The notes below the pieces were generated by a model. That model worked only from the letters and a program-made list of their open reading frames with translations. It did no database searches and was not told the origin of the DNA. Shown here in pieces: positions 35,245 through 44,169 of a DNA stretch of 64,000 bases; the stretch's first letter is position 1; each line of letters opens with the position of its first letter. The DNA lies in assembly GCA_049841135.1 (NCBI GenBank), contig JASGHK010000004.1, positions 2,356,001-2,420,000 on the forward strand. Reading direction: 5' to 3'. This stretch comes from JACRCT01 sp049841135. GTDB lineage: Bacteria > Myxococcota > Myxococcia > Myxococcales > UBA5297. A program made the translations under genes and the position numbers.

Positions 35245-36342
35245 TCAAGCGGCGTGGCGCGAGCCATCGTCATGGAAGCGACCGCGGAATGTCCAGCGGA
35301 AGGGGTGCGCCTCGAAGTCGTTCCAGTAGCGGATGAAGTCCTCGATGCGCGTCACCATCGCCTCGGGTGTGGCGAAGTTCGCGTTCTTGATGATTCGCCG
35401 TTGCAGGATGCCGAACCGAATCTCGACCTGGTTGACCCACGAGGCGTGTTTGGGCGTGTAGACGAAGTGGAACCGTCCGCCGTGCCGCTTGTTGAAGCGG
35501 ACCCAGGCGTCGCCATGGTGGATGTTGAGGTTGTCCCAGATGACGTACACCGGGCCGCGGGGATAGCGGCGAGCAAGCGCCTCCATGAAAGCGTCGAGGT
35601 CGGCCGCGGTGCGCCGCTTCCGGAGCTGCCCGAAGACCTTGCCGGTGCGGACGTCGAAGGCAGCGATGAGCGCGCGGGTGCCGTGGCGGATGTACTCGAA
35701 CTCGCGCCGACCTTCCCGCCCCGGCGCCGCCGGCCGTCCGAGATGCTTTCGCTCGAGCGCCTGGATGCAGGTCTTCTCGTCGATGCAGACCACCGAGGCG
35801 CCCGGCGGCGGCGAGACGTACAGGTCACAGATGCGCTGGACCATGGGCCGGAAGTCCGGGTCCGGGCTATGGAGCCAGTAGCGGACTCGATGCGGCCTCA
35901 ACTCCGCCGCCTTCAGGATGCGCCCGATCTCGGTGAGGCCGATCCGCTCGCCGGTTTCGGCCTCGAGCGCGGCCCGCAAGGCGGCATGCGTCCAGACGTC
36001 CCGCAGAGGCGCCTTCTCCTTGTCCGGCCGCTCGCAGGCCAGCTTGATGAGCCCACAGCGCACGTCGACGCCGACTCGGGCCGGACGGCCGGTGCGGCCA
36101 CGGTCTTTCAGGCTGTCCATCGATGGGTTCAGCGCGAATCGAGTCCGCCAGCGGTAGACATTCCGCTCGGTGCAGCCGGCACGCCTTGCGATCTCCGGGT
36201 TGGTCAGCCCCTGCTCAGCCAGCAGGACGATTCGCGCCCGGACCACGTCGCGGTGCGAACCGCACTCCATCCTCGCGGCTGCTTCCAACTCCGCGCGAAT
36301 CTTCTCGGGAATGATGACCTTGATTGCTTGCGGACCAGGCAT
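35245..36342 (-). CDS. IS630 family transposase
   Basis: 365-aa DDE transposase. The N-terminal helix-turn-helix region (LAEQGLTNPEIARRAGCTE, NVYRWRTRFA) binds the element ends. The catalytic triad of the Tc1/mariner-like core is visible: Asp in VVCIDEKT, Asp in YVIWDNLNIHHG and Glu in HASWVNQVEIRFG. Full length and without interruption, so possibly active. Confidence 0.95.
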   Translation of the reverse strand: MPGPQAIKVIIPEKIRAELEAAARMECGSHRDVVRARIVLLAEQGLTNPEIARRAGCTERNVYRWRTRFALNPSMDSLKDRGRTGRPARVGVDVRCGLIKLACERPDKEKAPLRDVWTHAALRAALEAETGERIGLTEIGRILKAAELRPHRVRYWLHSPDPDFRPMVQRICDLYVSPPPGASVVCIDEKTCIQALERKHLGRPAAPGREGRREFEYIRHGTRALIAAFDVRTGKVFGQLRKRRTAADLDAFMEALARRYPRGPVYVIWDNLNIHHGDAWVRFNKRHGGRFHFVYTPKHASWVNQVEIRFGILQRRIIKNANFATPEAMVTRIEDFIRYWNDFEAHPFRWTFRGRFHDDGSRHAA

Positions 36343-36381
36343 GCCCCTTCGTGGGTTTTTGCCCCGAGGACATTCACGGAT

Positions 36382-36409
36382 CCCGGAAAGAATTTTCGGT
36401 GCGCCGTAC
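36382..36409. repeat. Right terminal inverted repeat of the IS630 element
   Basis: Reverse complement begins GTACGGCGCACCG and ends TTCTTTCCGGG. It pairs with the left repeat at 34893-34920 and abuts the TA at 36410-36411. Confidence 0.85.
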
Positions 36410-37473
36410 TAGTTGCCGCCTCCACGCTCGAGCTTGCGGATGGAGACCTGGATCAGGCGGCCGACACGGTCGTTGCTGGTCTTGGCCGCGGCGTCGCGCA
36501 GCGCGGGGAGGGCCCGCGGGTTGCCCATCTCCGCGAGCGCCTGCGCCGCCAGGCCGCGCATGAAAGGCTCGGGGTCGCCCAGCACGTCCAGGCAGGCCTG
36601 GAAGGAATCGGCGCTGTCGACGGTCGAGAGCAGGATGAGGGCGCGGGCGCGCTCCTTGCGCTCCAGCGCCGGGTCGCGCGCGGCGGCCGCCAGCTTCGTC
36701 AGGTCGAGCTCGCTGCGCAGCTCGCGCAGGGCCCCGCGGGCGGCGACCTGGACCTCGACCGCCTCGAGCGGCGAGGAGGCGAGCTCCACGAGGCGGGCCA
36801 CCGCGTCCTTCTCCTTGCGCTGGCCGAGCAGCTTGGCGGCGTTGGCCTTCACCCGGTAGTTCGGGTGGTCCAGCGCCTGGCGCAGGATCCCACTGACCTC
36901 CACACCGTCCATCGTGGTCAGCACCGCCGCGGCCTGAAGCCGGACCTTCTCGCTCGCATCGCCGATGAGCTCGGCGAGCAGCGCGCCGGCCTGCGGGTCC
37001 TTGATCTGCGCGACGACCTCGACCAGCACCAGGCGCACCTCGGCGCTGCCCCGCTCCCGCGCGACCTGCAGGTAGGGGAGCGCCTCGGGCACGGTGTAGC
37101 GGAAGAGCGCCTTGCCGCACTCCTGGCGGACGAGCGCCTCGGGGTCTTCGAGGCGGGCGACGAGCGGCTCGATGGCGTGGACGTCTTCCATGTTGCCGAG
37201 CGACATGGCGCACGCCGCGCGGACGGGGAAGTCGGGATCGTCGGCCAGGCAGTCGGCGAGTGGCTGGAGCGCCTCCTCGCCGCCCGAGCGACCGAGGATG
37301 AGGGCCGCCTGCAGGCGGACCTTCATGCCCTTCATCTCCACACCGCGCAATGCGGTGACGAGCTTGGTGAGGTCGGCAGGCGAGAGGCTCGGCCTGGGCT
37401 GCGGCTGTCCGAGCGCCCCCACCGGCGCCGTGAGCACGAGCAGCCCGACGAGCGAGACGAGGGAGATGCGCAT
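36409..37473 (-). CDS. Exported HEAT-repeat protein
   Basis: 354 aa from the ATG at 37473. A signal peptide (MRISLVSLVGLLVLTAPVGA) is followed by about eight HEAT/PBS-lyase-type helical repeats, for instance VRAACAMSLGNMEDVHAIEP, VRLVLVEVVAQIKDPQAGAL and VRLQAAAVLTTMDGVEVSGI. Such repeats bind proteins; no enzymatic motif is seen. It follows the HAMP membrane protein by 46 bp and is probably co-transcribed. Its stop codon marks the IS630 insertion point; the frame before it (RKLERGGGN) appears complete. Confidence 0.85.
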   Translation of the reverse strand: MRISLVSLVGLLVLTAPVGALGQPQPRPSLSPADLTKLVTALRGVEMKGMKVRLQAALILGRSGGEEALQPLADCLADDPDFPVRAACAMSLGNMEDVHAIEPLVARLEDPEALVRQECGKALFRYTVPEALPYLQVARERGSAEVRLVLVEVVAQIKDPQAGALLAELIGDASEKVRLQAAAVLTTMDGVEVSGILRQALDHPNYRVKANAAKLLGQRKEKDAVARLVELASSPLEAVEVQVAARGALRELRSELDLTKLAAAARDPALERKERARALILLSTVDSADSFQACLDVLGDPEPFMRGLAAQALAEMGNPRALPALRDAAAKTSNDRVGRLIQVSIRKLERGGGN

Positions 37474-37519
37474 GGTCGTTCGCCTAAGGTTCAGCGAGGC
37501 ACTGCCCTTCTCCCTCACC

Positions 37520-38167
37520 TCACGCAGCGCGGGCGGCCGCCTCGGCCTTCTGGCCCGGCGTGGCGGGGTCGGCGCTGGCGGCGGCGTCGAGCATCTTGTC
37601 GGCCATGGCGCGCAGCGTCTCGGCGGCAGGCTTGAGCGCCGCGGCGTCGGGCGACCTGGCGGCGGCCTCGTCCATCGCGGCGGCAATCTTCTTGAGCTCC
37701 TCGCCGCGGTTCCGGTCGCGCTCCTTGAGCTGGGCGACGGCGCCGTGGAAGGTCTCGTAGAAGTCCTTGAGCTCGTCGCTCTTGCGCAGCGGGCGCAGCA
37801 GCGGGTAGCGGCCCTCGCCCAGCACGGCCAGGTAGTGGCTGAAGACGTACATGGGGCCGGCGACGCGGTGGGTGACGAGGATGCCGAAGAGGCCCAGCGC
37901 GACCGCCATGACGACGGCGATGGCCATGACCAGCCAGAGCAGGGTCGTGTCCTGGCTCTTGACCGCCTCGCGCAGCGGGTCCGGCAGGTCGATGAGCTGC
38001 GTGGCCTCGACGTGAGCCTGGTACATCATGGCGCCGAAGAGCAGCGAGATGGCGGCCCCGACGACCACCATGTAGAGCGTGTACTTGAGCTGGAAGCCGC
38101 GATCGATCAGAAAGTTCCGACGCCCCACCTTGACGCGGGCCGGCCCGGCGCTCGCACTCTCCGTCAT
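37520..38167 (-). CDS. Membrane protein with HAMP-like domain
   Basis: 215 aa. Two transmembrane helices (about 30-50, MVVVGAAISLLFGAMMY, and about 75-97, LLWLVMAIAVVMAVALGLFG) flank a short periplasmic loop of ~25 residues. A HAMP-like linker follows immediately (HRVAGPMYVFSHYLAVLGEG then RYPLLRPLRKSDELKDFYET), then a helical Ala-rich tail. No kinase or MCP output is fused, so it may be an adaptor or a stand-alone membrane signal protein. Upstream of the HEAT gene in the same direction. Confidence 0.82.
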   Translation of the reverse strand: MTESASAGPARVKVGRRNFLIDRGFQLKYTLYMVVVGAAISLLFGAMMYQAHVEATQLIDLPDPLREAVKSQDTTLLWLVMAIAVVMAVALGLFGILVTHRVAGPMYVFSHYLAVLGEGRYPLLRPLRKSDELKDFYETFHGAVAQLKERDRNRGEELKKIAAAMDEAAARSPDAAALKPAAETLRAMADKMLDAAASADPATPGQKAEAAARAA

Positions 38168-38369
38168 GGGATTGGCCTCCTCGCTGAGCCCCGTCGTGAC
38201 GGCAGGGCCGGCACCCGTGTAGGCGCCCGATTCGCTGCGAATCCCCCGCTCTTTGGGGGCGGAAAAACAGGCGTGCCCATCTTAGCCCGACGTTCCCGAA
38301 AGGAAAGCCGAGCCCCGGCCGGCTCCCTGCCTTGACAGCCCCGCGACATCAGGCCGAGAACCGCGCTCG

Positions 38370-39594
38370 ATGATTGACCTTTTCCACCTCTACAGAAGCA
38401 CCGTGGCGGAGCTCTCCGGCGAGAAGCTGACCGCCGCCGCCCTCTCGCGCGCGGCCGTCTCCGGTCCGGTACGGATCGTCGCGGTGGGCAAGGCTGCGGT
38501 GGGCATGTCGCGCGGCGCCGCGGGGATCGTCCCGGTGAGCGCAGGCGTGGTCGCGGCGCCCGCGGACGCTCCGATCCCCGAGCGCCTGCGCCTCGTGCGC
38601 GGCAGCCATCCGGTCCCCGATGCGAGCAGCGAAGCCGCGGGCCGCGCGCTCCTGGACGAAGCGTGCTCGGTGAGGCCTGACGAGACCGTCTTGTTCCTCA
38701 TCAGCGGCGGCGGATCGGCGATCGCCGCGGTGCCCATGCCCGGGCTCCGTCTGCAGGACAAGATCGCGACGACCCGCGCGCTGCTCGCCGGCGGGACCGC
38801 CATCGAAGAGACCAACGCGGTCCGCAAGCACCTCTCGGCCTTGAAGGGAGGCCAGCTGGCAGCGGCCACCTCCGCCAAGCGGCGCGTGGCGCTGGTCCTG
38901 TGCGACGTGACGAGCGGCGACCTCGCCTCGGTTGCCTCCGGGCCAACGGTGGGAGACCCGACGACCTTCGCCGACTGCCTCGCCATCGGCGCACGCGTCT
39001 CCTTGCCCGAGCGAGTCCGGGCGCAGCTGGAGGCAGGCGCACGGGGCGAGCTCCCCGAAACGCCCAAGCCGGGAGATGCACGTCTGGTGGGTGTCGAGCA
39101 CGTGCTGCTCGCCAGCCCCGTCGACCTCGCGCGCACCGCGGCGCGGCTCGCCGGCGAGCCCTGCGAGCCTCGACTCGACCCCATTCACCGGCCTCGTCGA
39201 GAGCCTCGCCGAGCGCATCGTCGCGCGCGTGTTGTCGCCCGTGGGCTCGAACCTCGTCGCGCTGTCGGGTGAGGTCACGGTGAAGCTGCCGCCCCAGTCC
39301 CGGCGAGGCGGCCGGATGCAGCACCTCGCCCTGCTGCTGGCGCGGGCCCTCGAGGGCGAGCCCTTCCAGGCGCTGTGCGCCGGCAGCGACGGCCGCGACG
39401 GACCGACCGACCACGCCGGGGCCATCGTCGACGGCGAGACCGCATCCCTGGCTCGCGCCAAGGGCATCGATCTCGATCAGGCCATCGCTCGCTTCGACTC
39501 CGAGGCTGCCTGCCGCTCCCTCGGGATCGCCCTGCCCGCCTTCGACTCGGGCACCAACCTCTGCGACCTCGTGCTCGTCCGCGTCGCCCGCTGA
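38370..39594 (+). CDS. Glycerate 2-kinase (MOFRL family), interrupted by a frameshift
   Basis: About 407 aa when restored. The N-terminal DUF4147 part has VRIVAVGKAAVGMSRGAAG, VRGSHPVPDASS, FLISGGGSAIAAVPMPG and VRKHLSALKGGQLA. The C-terminal MOFRL domain has GSDGRDGPTDHAGAIVDG and FDSGTNLCDLVLV. Family enzymes phosphorylate glycerate at C2. The frame breaks at 39165-39171, where GAGCCTC is observed; reading GAGCTC gives EPCELDSTPFTGLVESLAER and restores the protein. Isolated plus-strand gene. Confidence 0.88.
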
Positions 39595-39660
39595 GCACAC
39601 GAAGGCCGGGCGCCCTGCTGCGCGTCCGGCCGTCGCGTCACGGGTAAGTCGATGCGAGGT

Positions 39661-40230
39661 CTAGCGAGCGGCGACACGGACGCCGCTCACGTCCGTGCGC
39701 GAGGAGACGGGCTTCTTGGCCTCGGGCTTCTTTCCGGCAGGCTTCGGGGCGGTCTTCACGGCGCCCTTGACCATGAAGATCTCCGTGAGGCTCTGCGGCC
39801 TGGCTTCCTGCTCGGTCACCGCGGGCTTGGGCGGCACGACGACGAGGTTGGCCAGATAGTGCCGCCGCGCGAAGGCGCCGATGTCGGCGGTCAGGACCTT
39901 GGTCTGGTACCCGTCCTTGCGGACCTCGACGGTGTGGCGACCGCGCGGCAGGTCCTTGAGCACGAGCGGGGTCTGGCCGCGGCGGACCCCGTCGACCAGG
40001 ACCTCGGCGCCGGACGGGTCGGCGACGACCTTGATGGACGAAGGAACCGACAGTTGAACGATGCCGACGAAGAGCAGCGCCCCGACCGCCGCGAGGACGG
40101 CGGCCCACGCCAGCGGCGCGTTGGCCGGCCCCTGGCAGACCTCGAAGAACAGGTTCTGGAAGGGGCCGAGCTCCTCGAGCAGCGGCTCGTTGTACCTCGC
40201 TGCCCGGTAGATCGTCCTCAGGTCGGCCAT
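39661..40230 (-). CDS. Membrane-anchored PEGA-domain protein
   Basis: 189 aa from the ATG at 40230; GGAGG lies six bases upstream, so the ATG six bases earlier is less likely. One transmembrane helix (about 42-65, APLAWAAVLAAVGALLFVGI) leads into a PEGA domain (IKVVADPSGAEVLVDGVRRG then QTPLVLKDLPRGRHTVEVRK). The tail is Lys/Pro/Ala-rich. PEGA domains are surface or periplasmic beta-structures often next to kinases and S-layer proteins in myxobacteria. Divergent from fmt. Confidence 0.82.
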   Translation of the reverse strand: MADLRTIYRAARYNEPLLEELGPFQNLFFEVCQGPANAPLAWAAVLAAVGALLFVGIVQLSVPSSIKVVADPSGAEVLVDGVRRGQTPLVLKDLPRGRHTVEVRKDGYQTKVLTADIGAFARRHYLANLVVVPPKPAVTEQEARPQSLTEIFMVKGAVKTAPKPAGKKPEAKKPVSSRTDVSGVRVAAR

Positions 40231-40490
40231 CGTCATCCTCCGCTTCGAGCCTTCGCCGGCCTGCCTTACGCACGGCATGTGCCAGACCCGAAGCGACGAG
40301 GTTTCCGCGACTTGGCTCGCCCGCATGGAAGACGAGAGGCCACAGTTGTCTGAGCCGAGGACACAGTGGAGTCTCCGCGTCCGCGTCCATCCCGTAGACG
40401 CGGTTGACACACGCCGCCCTTGCCAGCTGGCGACGCGCCGAACTATCTGAAGTCCGCGCTCCACCACCTCCAGCGAAAGGCAGTCACGCC

Positions 40491-41426
40491 GTGGCCAACC
40501 GTCCCCGCATCGTCTTCATGGGCACGCCTGACTTCGCCGTGCCCTCCCTCGAGGCCTGCACCCAGCTCGGCGAGGTCGTGCTCGTCGTCACCCAGCCCGA
40601 CAAGCCCAAGGGCCGGGGGCAGGAGCTGTCGGCGCCGCCGGTCAAGCAGTGGGCGCTCGCGCACGGCCTGCCGGTGAAGCAGCCCGAGAAGCTCAAGGCC
40701 ACGCGCTTCCACGAGGAGCTGAGCCCGCTCGCGCCGGACGTGGTGGTGGTCGCGGCCTACGGCAAGATCCTGCCGCCCGAGCTCCTCGCGGTCCCCAGGC
40801 ACGGCTGCGTCAACGTCCACGGCTCGCTCCTGCCGCGCTGGCGCGGCGCGGCGCCCATCCAGCGGTCGGTGGCCTCGGGCGATCCCACCACCGGCGTCTG
40901 CCTGATGGTGATGGAGGCCGGGCTCGACACGGGCCCGGTCTTCGCGCGCCGCGAGATCCCCATCGAGGCGACCGACACCGGCGGCTCGATGCACGACAAG
41001 CTCGCCAAGCTCGGGGCCGAGGCCCTTCTCGTCGAGCTGCCCGCCTACCTCGCGGGCCAGCGCCCCCCCGTTGCACAGGACCACGCCGCGGCGACCCTGG
41101 CGCCGATGCTGAAGAAGGAGGAGGGCGCGCTCGACTTCTCGCAGCCCGCGCGAGTGCTCGAGGCGCGGATGCGCGGCTTCACCCCGTGGCCGGGCGCCTA
41201 CACGCACCTGAACGGGAAGCTGCTCAAGGTGCTCGCCGCGCGCGTCGGCTCCGGGAAGGGAATTCCCGGAGAGGTCCTCGTCGCCACCAACGACGGCATC
41301 GAGATCGCCTGCGGCGACGGGTCGCTCGTCCTGACCGAGGTGCTCCCCGAGGGCAAGCGCGCCATGAGCGCGGCGCAGTTCCTCTCCGGTCGCCCGCTGC
41401 CGAAGGGCACCAGGCTCGGAGCGTGA
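40491..41426 (+). CDS. fmt: Methionyl-tRNA formyltransferase
   Basis: 311 aa from a GTG start. It formylates Met-tRNA(fMet) using 10-formyltetrahydrofolate. The N-terminal Rossmann-like start RIVFMGTPDFAVPSLEA, the active-site HGSLLPRWRGAAPIQ and the downstream TGVCLMVMEAGLDTGPVF are diagnostic. The C-terminal OB-like domain begins near RMRGFTPWPGAYT. No def gene is adjacent, as is otherwise common. Confidence 0.95.
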   Translation: MANRPRIVFMGTPDFAVPSLEACTQLGEVVLVVTQPDKPKGRGQELSAPPVKQWALAHGLPVKQPEKLKATRFHEELSPLAPDVVVVAAYGKILPPELLAVPRHGCVNVHGSLLPRWRGAAPIQRSVASGDPTTGVCLMVMEAGLDTGPVFARREIPIEATDTGGSMHDKLAKLGAEALLVELPAYLAGQRPPVAQDHAAATLAPMLKKEEGALDFSQPARVLEARMRGFTPWPGAYTHLNGKLLKVLAARVGSGKGIPGEVLVATNDGIEIACGDGSLVLTEVLPEGKRAMSAAQFLSGRPLPKGTRLGA

Positions 41427-41532
41427 GCGTCGTGCGGTCCGCTCGGCCTGCGGCGGTTCGTGAAACTGCCGACAAAGCCCTTGGGACGGGCCGGCGCGAG
41501 AGTATGATGGCGGTCGCTCACGCGAGGTGACC

Positions 41533-42444
41533 ATGAACATCCTGATCGTGCACGGCCCCAACCTCAACCTGCTCGGCGAGGCCAAGGCGGACACCACCAC
41601 GTACGCCGCTCTCAACGCGCGCCTGGAGGCGTTCGCGCGGGAGCTCAACGTCACGGTGAAGATCGTCCAGTCGAACCACGAGGGCGCGCTCCTCGACACC
41701 ATCCAGTCGGAGCGCCACTGGGCGGACGCCATCCTCATCAACCCCGCGGCGCTCACGCACACCAGCTACAACCTGCGCGAGTGCCTGCGCATCGTGGGCC
41801 GCCCGGCGATCGAGGTGCACCTCGAGGACATCCGCCGCCGCGAGACCTGGCGCCGCAAGTCGGTGATCAAGGACGTCTGCGAGGCGCAGGTGATGGGCAA
41901 GGGCCTGCTCTCGTACCTCGAGGGCCTGGAGCGGCTGGCGACGGGCAAGTACGGCGGGCTCAAGAAGAGCCAGTCCAGGGCCGCCGCCGCCGAGCACGCG
42001 CCGCTGACCGCGCCGCCCAAGGTCGCCACGCCGCCGATGCGCACGCCGACCGCCAAGACCATCGGCCGCGCCTCCATCCCGGGTGCGAACCCCTCGCAGC
42101 TCTTGAAGGAGGCCGCCGACGCCGCCCCCGCCAGGCCGGTCAAGACCATCGGCCGGCCCATCGCGCCGCCTCCGGGCGCGCAGCTCACCAAGACCACCGG
42201 CGGCGGCATCACCCGTTCGCTGGTGCGCGAGCGGATCTCCGCGCGCCTGGGCGGCAAGATCACGCCGTCGGCCCTGGCCACCTGGGCCCGCGAGCAGTGG
42301 CTCAACGTCGAGCGTGGCGCGGCCACCGAGATGGGCCAGCGCGAGCTGCTGGAGGAGGCGCTGCAGTCGCTCGCCCTCTCCGCGACGCCCGCCGGCCAGA
42401 TGAGCGACAACGAGCTCATCGATCTGATGGCCAGGTTGGACTAG
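41533..42444 (+). CDS. AroQ-like protein (type II dehydroquinase fold) with long C-terminal extension
   Basis: 303 aa, about twice the usual AroQ length. The first ~145 residues follow type II 3-dehydroquinate dehydratase: MNILIVHGPNLNLLGE, VQSNHEGALLDTI, LINPAALTHTSYNLRECL and AIEVHLEDIRRRE. The flexible lid that normally carries the catalytic Arg and Tyr (REPxIYG) is shortened and reads EAKADTTTYAAL, so activity as a dehydroquinase is doubtful. The extension (about 150-303) has two KTIGR motifs in a Pro/Ala-rich stretch and then a helical domain ending NELIDLMARLD. It sits between fmt and rsmB on the same strand. Confidence 0.78.
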   Translation: MNILIVHGPNLNLLGEAKADTTTYAALNARLEAFARELNVTVKIVQSNHEGALLDTIQSERHWADAILINPAALTHTSYNLRECLRIVGRPAIEVHLEDIRRRETWRRKSVIKDVCEAQVMGKGLLSYLEGLERLATGKYGGLKKSQSRAAAAEHAPLTAPPKVATPPMRTPTAKTIGRASIPGANPSQLLKEAADAAPARPVKTIGRPIAPPPGAQLTKTTGGGITRSLVRERISARLGGKITPSALATWAREQWLNVERGAATEMGQRELLEEALQSLALSATPAGQMSDNELIDLMARLD

Positions 42445-42518
42445 GCACACGAGTCGTCAATCTCGAACGCAGCGAACCTTAGACCCCGGCGGGCCGGCCT
42501 CAGGCCCGCCACCCTGAA

Positions 42519-43847
42519 ATGACCGCAAGGGCCATCGCCTACAAAGTCCTCCTCCAGGTCGAGCGCGCCGACGCGTACCTGAACGTCGCGCTGGACTCGG
42601 CTCTGCGCTCCGCCGGCGCACTGTCCCGCCAGGATGCCGCGCTCGCCACCGAGATCTCCTACGGCGTCGCGCGGCGCACGCTCTCGCTCGATGCGGCGCT
42701 CTCGCGCCACTCGAAGCGGCCGCTGCGCAAGCTGGAGACCGGTGTCCTGGTCGCCCTGCGCATCGGCGCCTACCAGCTGCTCTTCCTCGACCGCGTCCCC
42801 GGCCACGCCGCCGTCGACGCCACCGTCGAGCTGGCCAAGAAGCAGGGGCTCTCTCGCGCCGCGGGCTTCATCAACGCCGTGCTGCGCAAGATCGCCGAGG
42901 AGCGCCAGATCCCGCTGCCCGCGGATCCCATCGAGCGGCTCTCCATCGAGTCGTCGCACCCGTCCTGGCTCATCAAGCGGTGGATGGCCCGGCTCGGCGA
43001 GAAGGACACCGCGGCGCTCTGCCGCGCCGACAACGAGCCGGCCCCGGTCTGCGTCCGCGTCAACCTGACCCGCGCCACCCGCGACCAGGTCCAGGCGGCG
43101 CTGGCCTCCGCCGGCGTCACCAGCAAGCCGACGCCCTACTCTCCGCTGGGCCTGTTGCTCGAGAGCCCCGGTCCGCTCGCGGCGCTCGAGCCCTTCCAGA
43201 AGGGCCTGTTCCAGGTGCAGGACGAGGCGGCGCAGCTGGTCTCCATCGCCGCCCAGGCCCGGCCCGGCATGCGCGTCCTCGACGCCTGCGCCGCACCCGG
43301 CGCGAAGGCCTGCCACCTGGCCGAGCAGCTCGAGGGCCAGGGCGAGGTCTTCGCCATCGACGTCCACGAGCGCAAGCTGCGCAAGCTGGAGGAAGAGGCC
43401 GAGCGCCTGGGCGTCGGGTCCGTCCTGCGCATGCGCGCCGCCGACGCCTCGCGCCCGCTGCCCCTGCCCGAGCGCTCTTTCGATCTCGTGCTGCTCGACG
43501 CGCCTTGCTCAGGCCTGGGTACGCTGCGGCGCCACCCCGAGCTGCGCTACCGGCGCGTCGAGGGCGACCTGGCGCGGCTGGCGGAGCTGCAGCGGGCGCT
43601 GGCCGACAACCTCATCAAGTATCTCAAGCCCGGCGGCGCGTTCGTGTACGCCGTCTGCTCGCCCGAGCCCGAGGAGGGCGTTGAGCAGGCGGCGAGGCTG
43701 GCCCAGGGCCCGCTCCGGATGGCCAGGCTGGACGTGGCGGGCGTGCCCTGGAGCGAGGTCGTCGGCGCCGACGGCGCCTTGGCCACCCTGCCCCATCGGC
43801 ACCACGCCGATGGCTTCTATGGGGCGCGGCTGATCCTTCGCGAGTAG
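42519..43847 (+). CDS. rsmB: 16S rRNA (cytosine-967-C5)-methyltransferase
   Basis: 442 aa. The N-terminal NusB-like RNA-binding domain (about 1-135: ARAIAYKVLLQVERADAYLN, VALRIGAYQLLFLDRVP) is fused to a Rossmann methyltransferase domain. SAM-binding residues are in VLDACAAPGAKACHLAEQL. The catalytic cysteines are in LLDAPCSGLGTLRRHPE and YAVCSPEPEEG. Lies 75 bp after the AroQ-like gene. Complete and of normal length. Confidence 0.95.
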   Translation: MTARAIAYKVLLQVERADAYLNVALDSALRSAGALSRQDAALATEISYGVARRTLSLDAALSRHSKRPLRKLETGVLVALRIGAYQLLFLDRVPGHAAVDATVELAKKQGLSRAAGFINAVLRKIAEERQIPLPADPIERLSIESSHPSWLIKRWMARLGEKDTAALCRADNEPAPVCVRVNLTRATRDQVQAALASAGVTSKPTPYSPLGLLLESPGPLAALEPFQKGLFQVQDEAAQLVSIAAQARPGMRVLDACAAPGAKACHLAEQLEGQGEVFAIDVHERKLRKLEEEAERLGVGSVLRMRAADASRPLPLPERSFDLVLLDAPCSGLGTLRRHPELRYRRVEGDLARLAELQRALADNLIKYLKPGGAFVYAVCSPEPEEGVEQAARLAQGPLRMARLDVAGVPWSEVVGADGALATLPHRHHADGFYGARLILRE

Positions 43848-44169
43848 AGCCTGGCGAAAGCGCCTTCTTCTGCTTCGCCTTGCGCGGGACGTCTAGTGGC
43901 CGCGAACTGCACACGCTGGCCGGGGTCGCGCGCGAACGCCAACGCGCCCACCCTGGAAACGCCCGACACCGCACTGAGGGTCCGGTGGGCCGCCTTGTTG
44001 CGAGCGACCGTGCTCAGAGGCTTGGCGGCGCGAAGCTGTTGCTGGGTCCGAGCTGGTCGAGCAGTCCCGACAGTGCGGTCAGGTCGGCGACGAGGAGCCA
44101 AGCGAGCTTCGTGGGGCCTTGCGGCCAATTGCGGTGCGACTGCGGCCGACTCGCCACCCGCTAGTCGCA
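43848..44169. other. Convergent intergenic region
   Basis: 322 bp between rsmB and the first Ig-like lipoprotein gene. A small hairpin (GGCGAA pairing with TTCGCC) lies at about 43854-43880 just after the rsmB stop and may end its transcript. I see no gene in the rest. Confidence 0.5.

Larger units (their letters stand above)
34893..36409 (-). mobile_element. IS630-family insertion sequence with passenger gene
   Basis: 1517-bp element bounded by 28-bp imperfect terminal inverted repeats and by TA dinucleotides at 34891-34892 and 36410-36411, the target duplication expected for IS630. It carries a transposase and a second small gene. The right end sits on the stop codon of the HEAT-repeat gene: the TA of that TAG is the duplicated target, so the stop is preserved. 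Confidence 0.88.
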
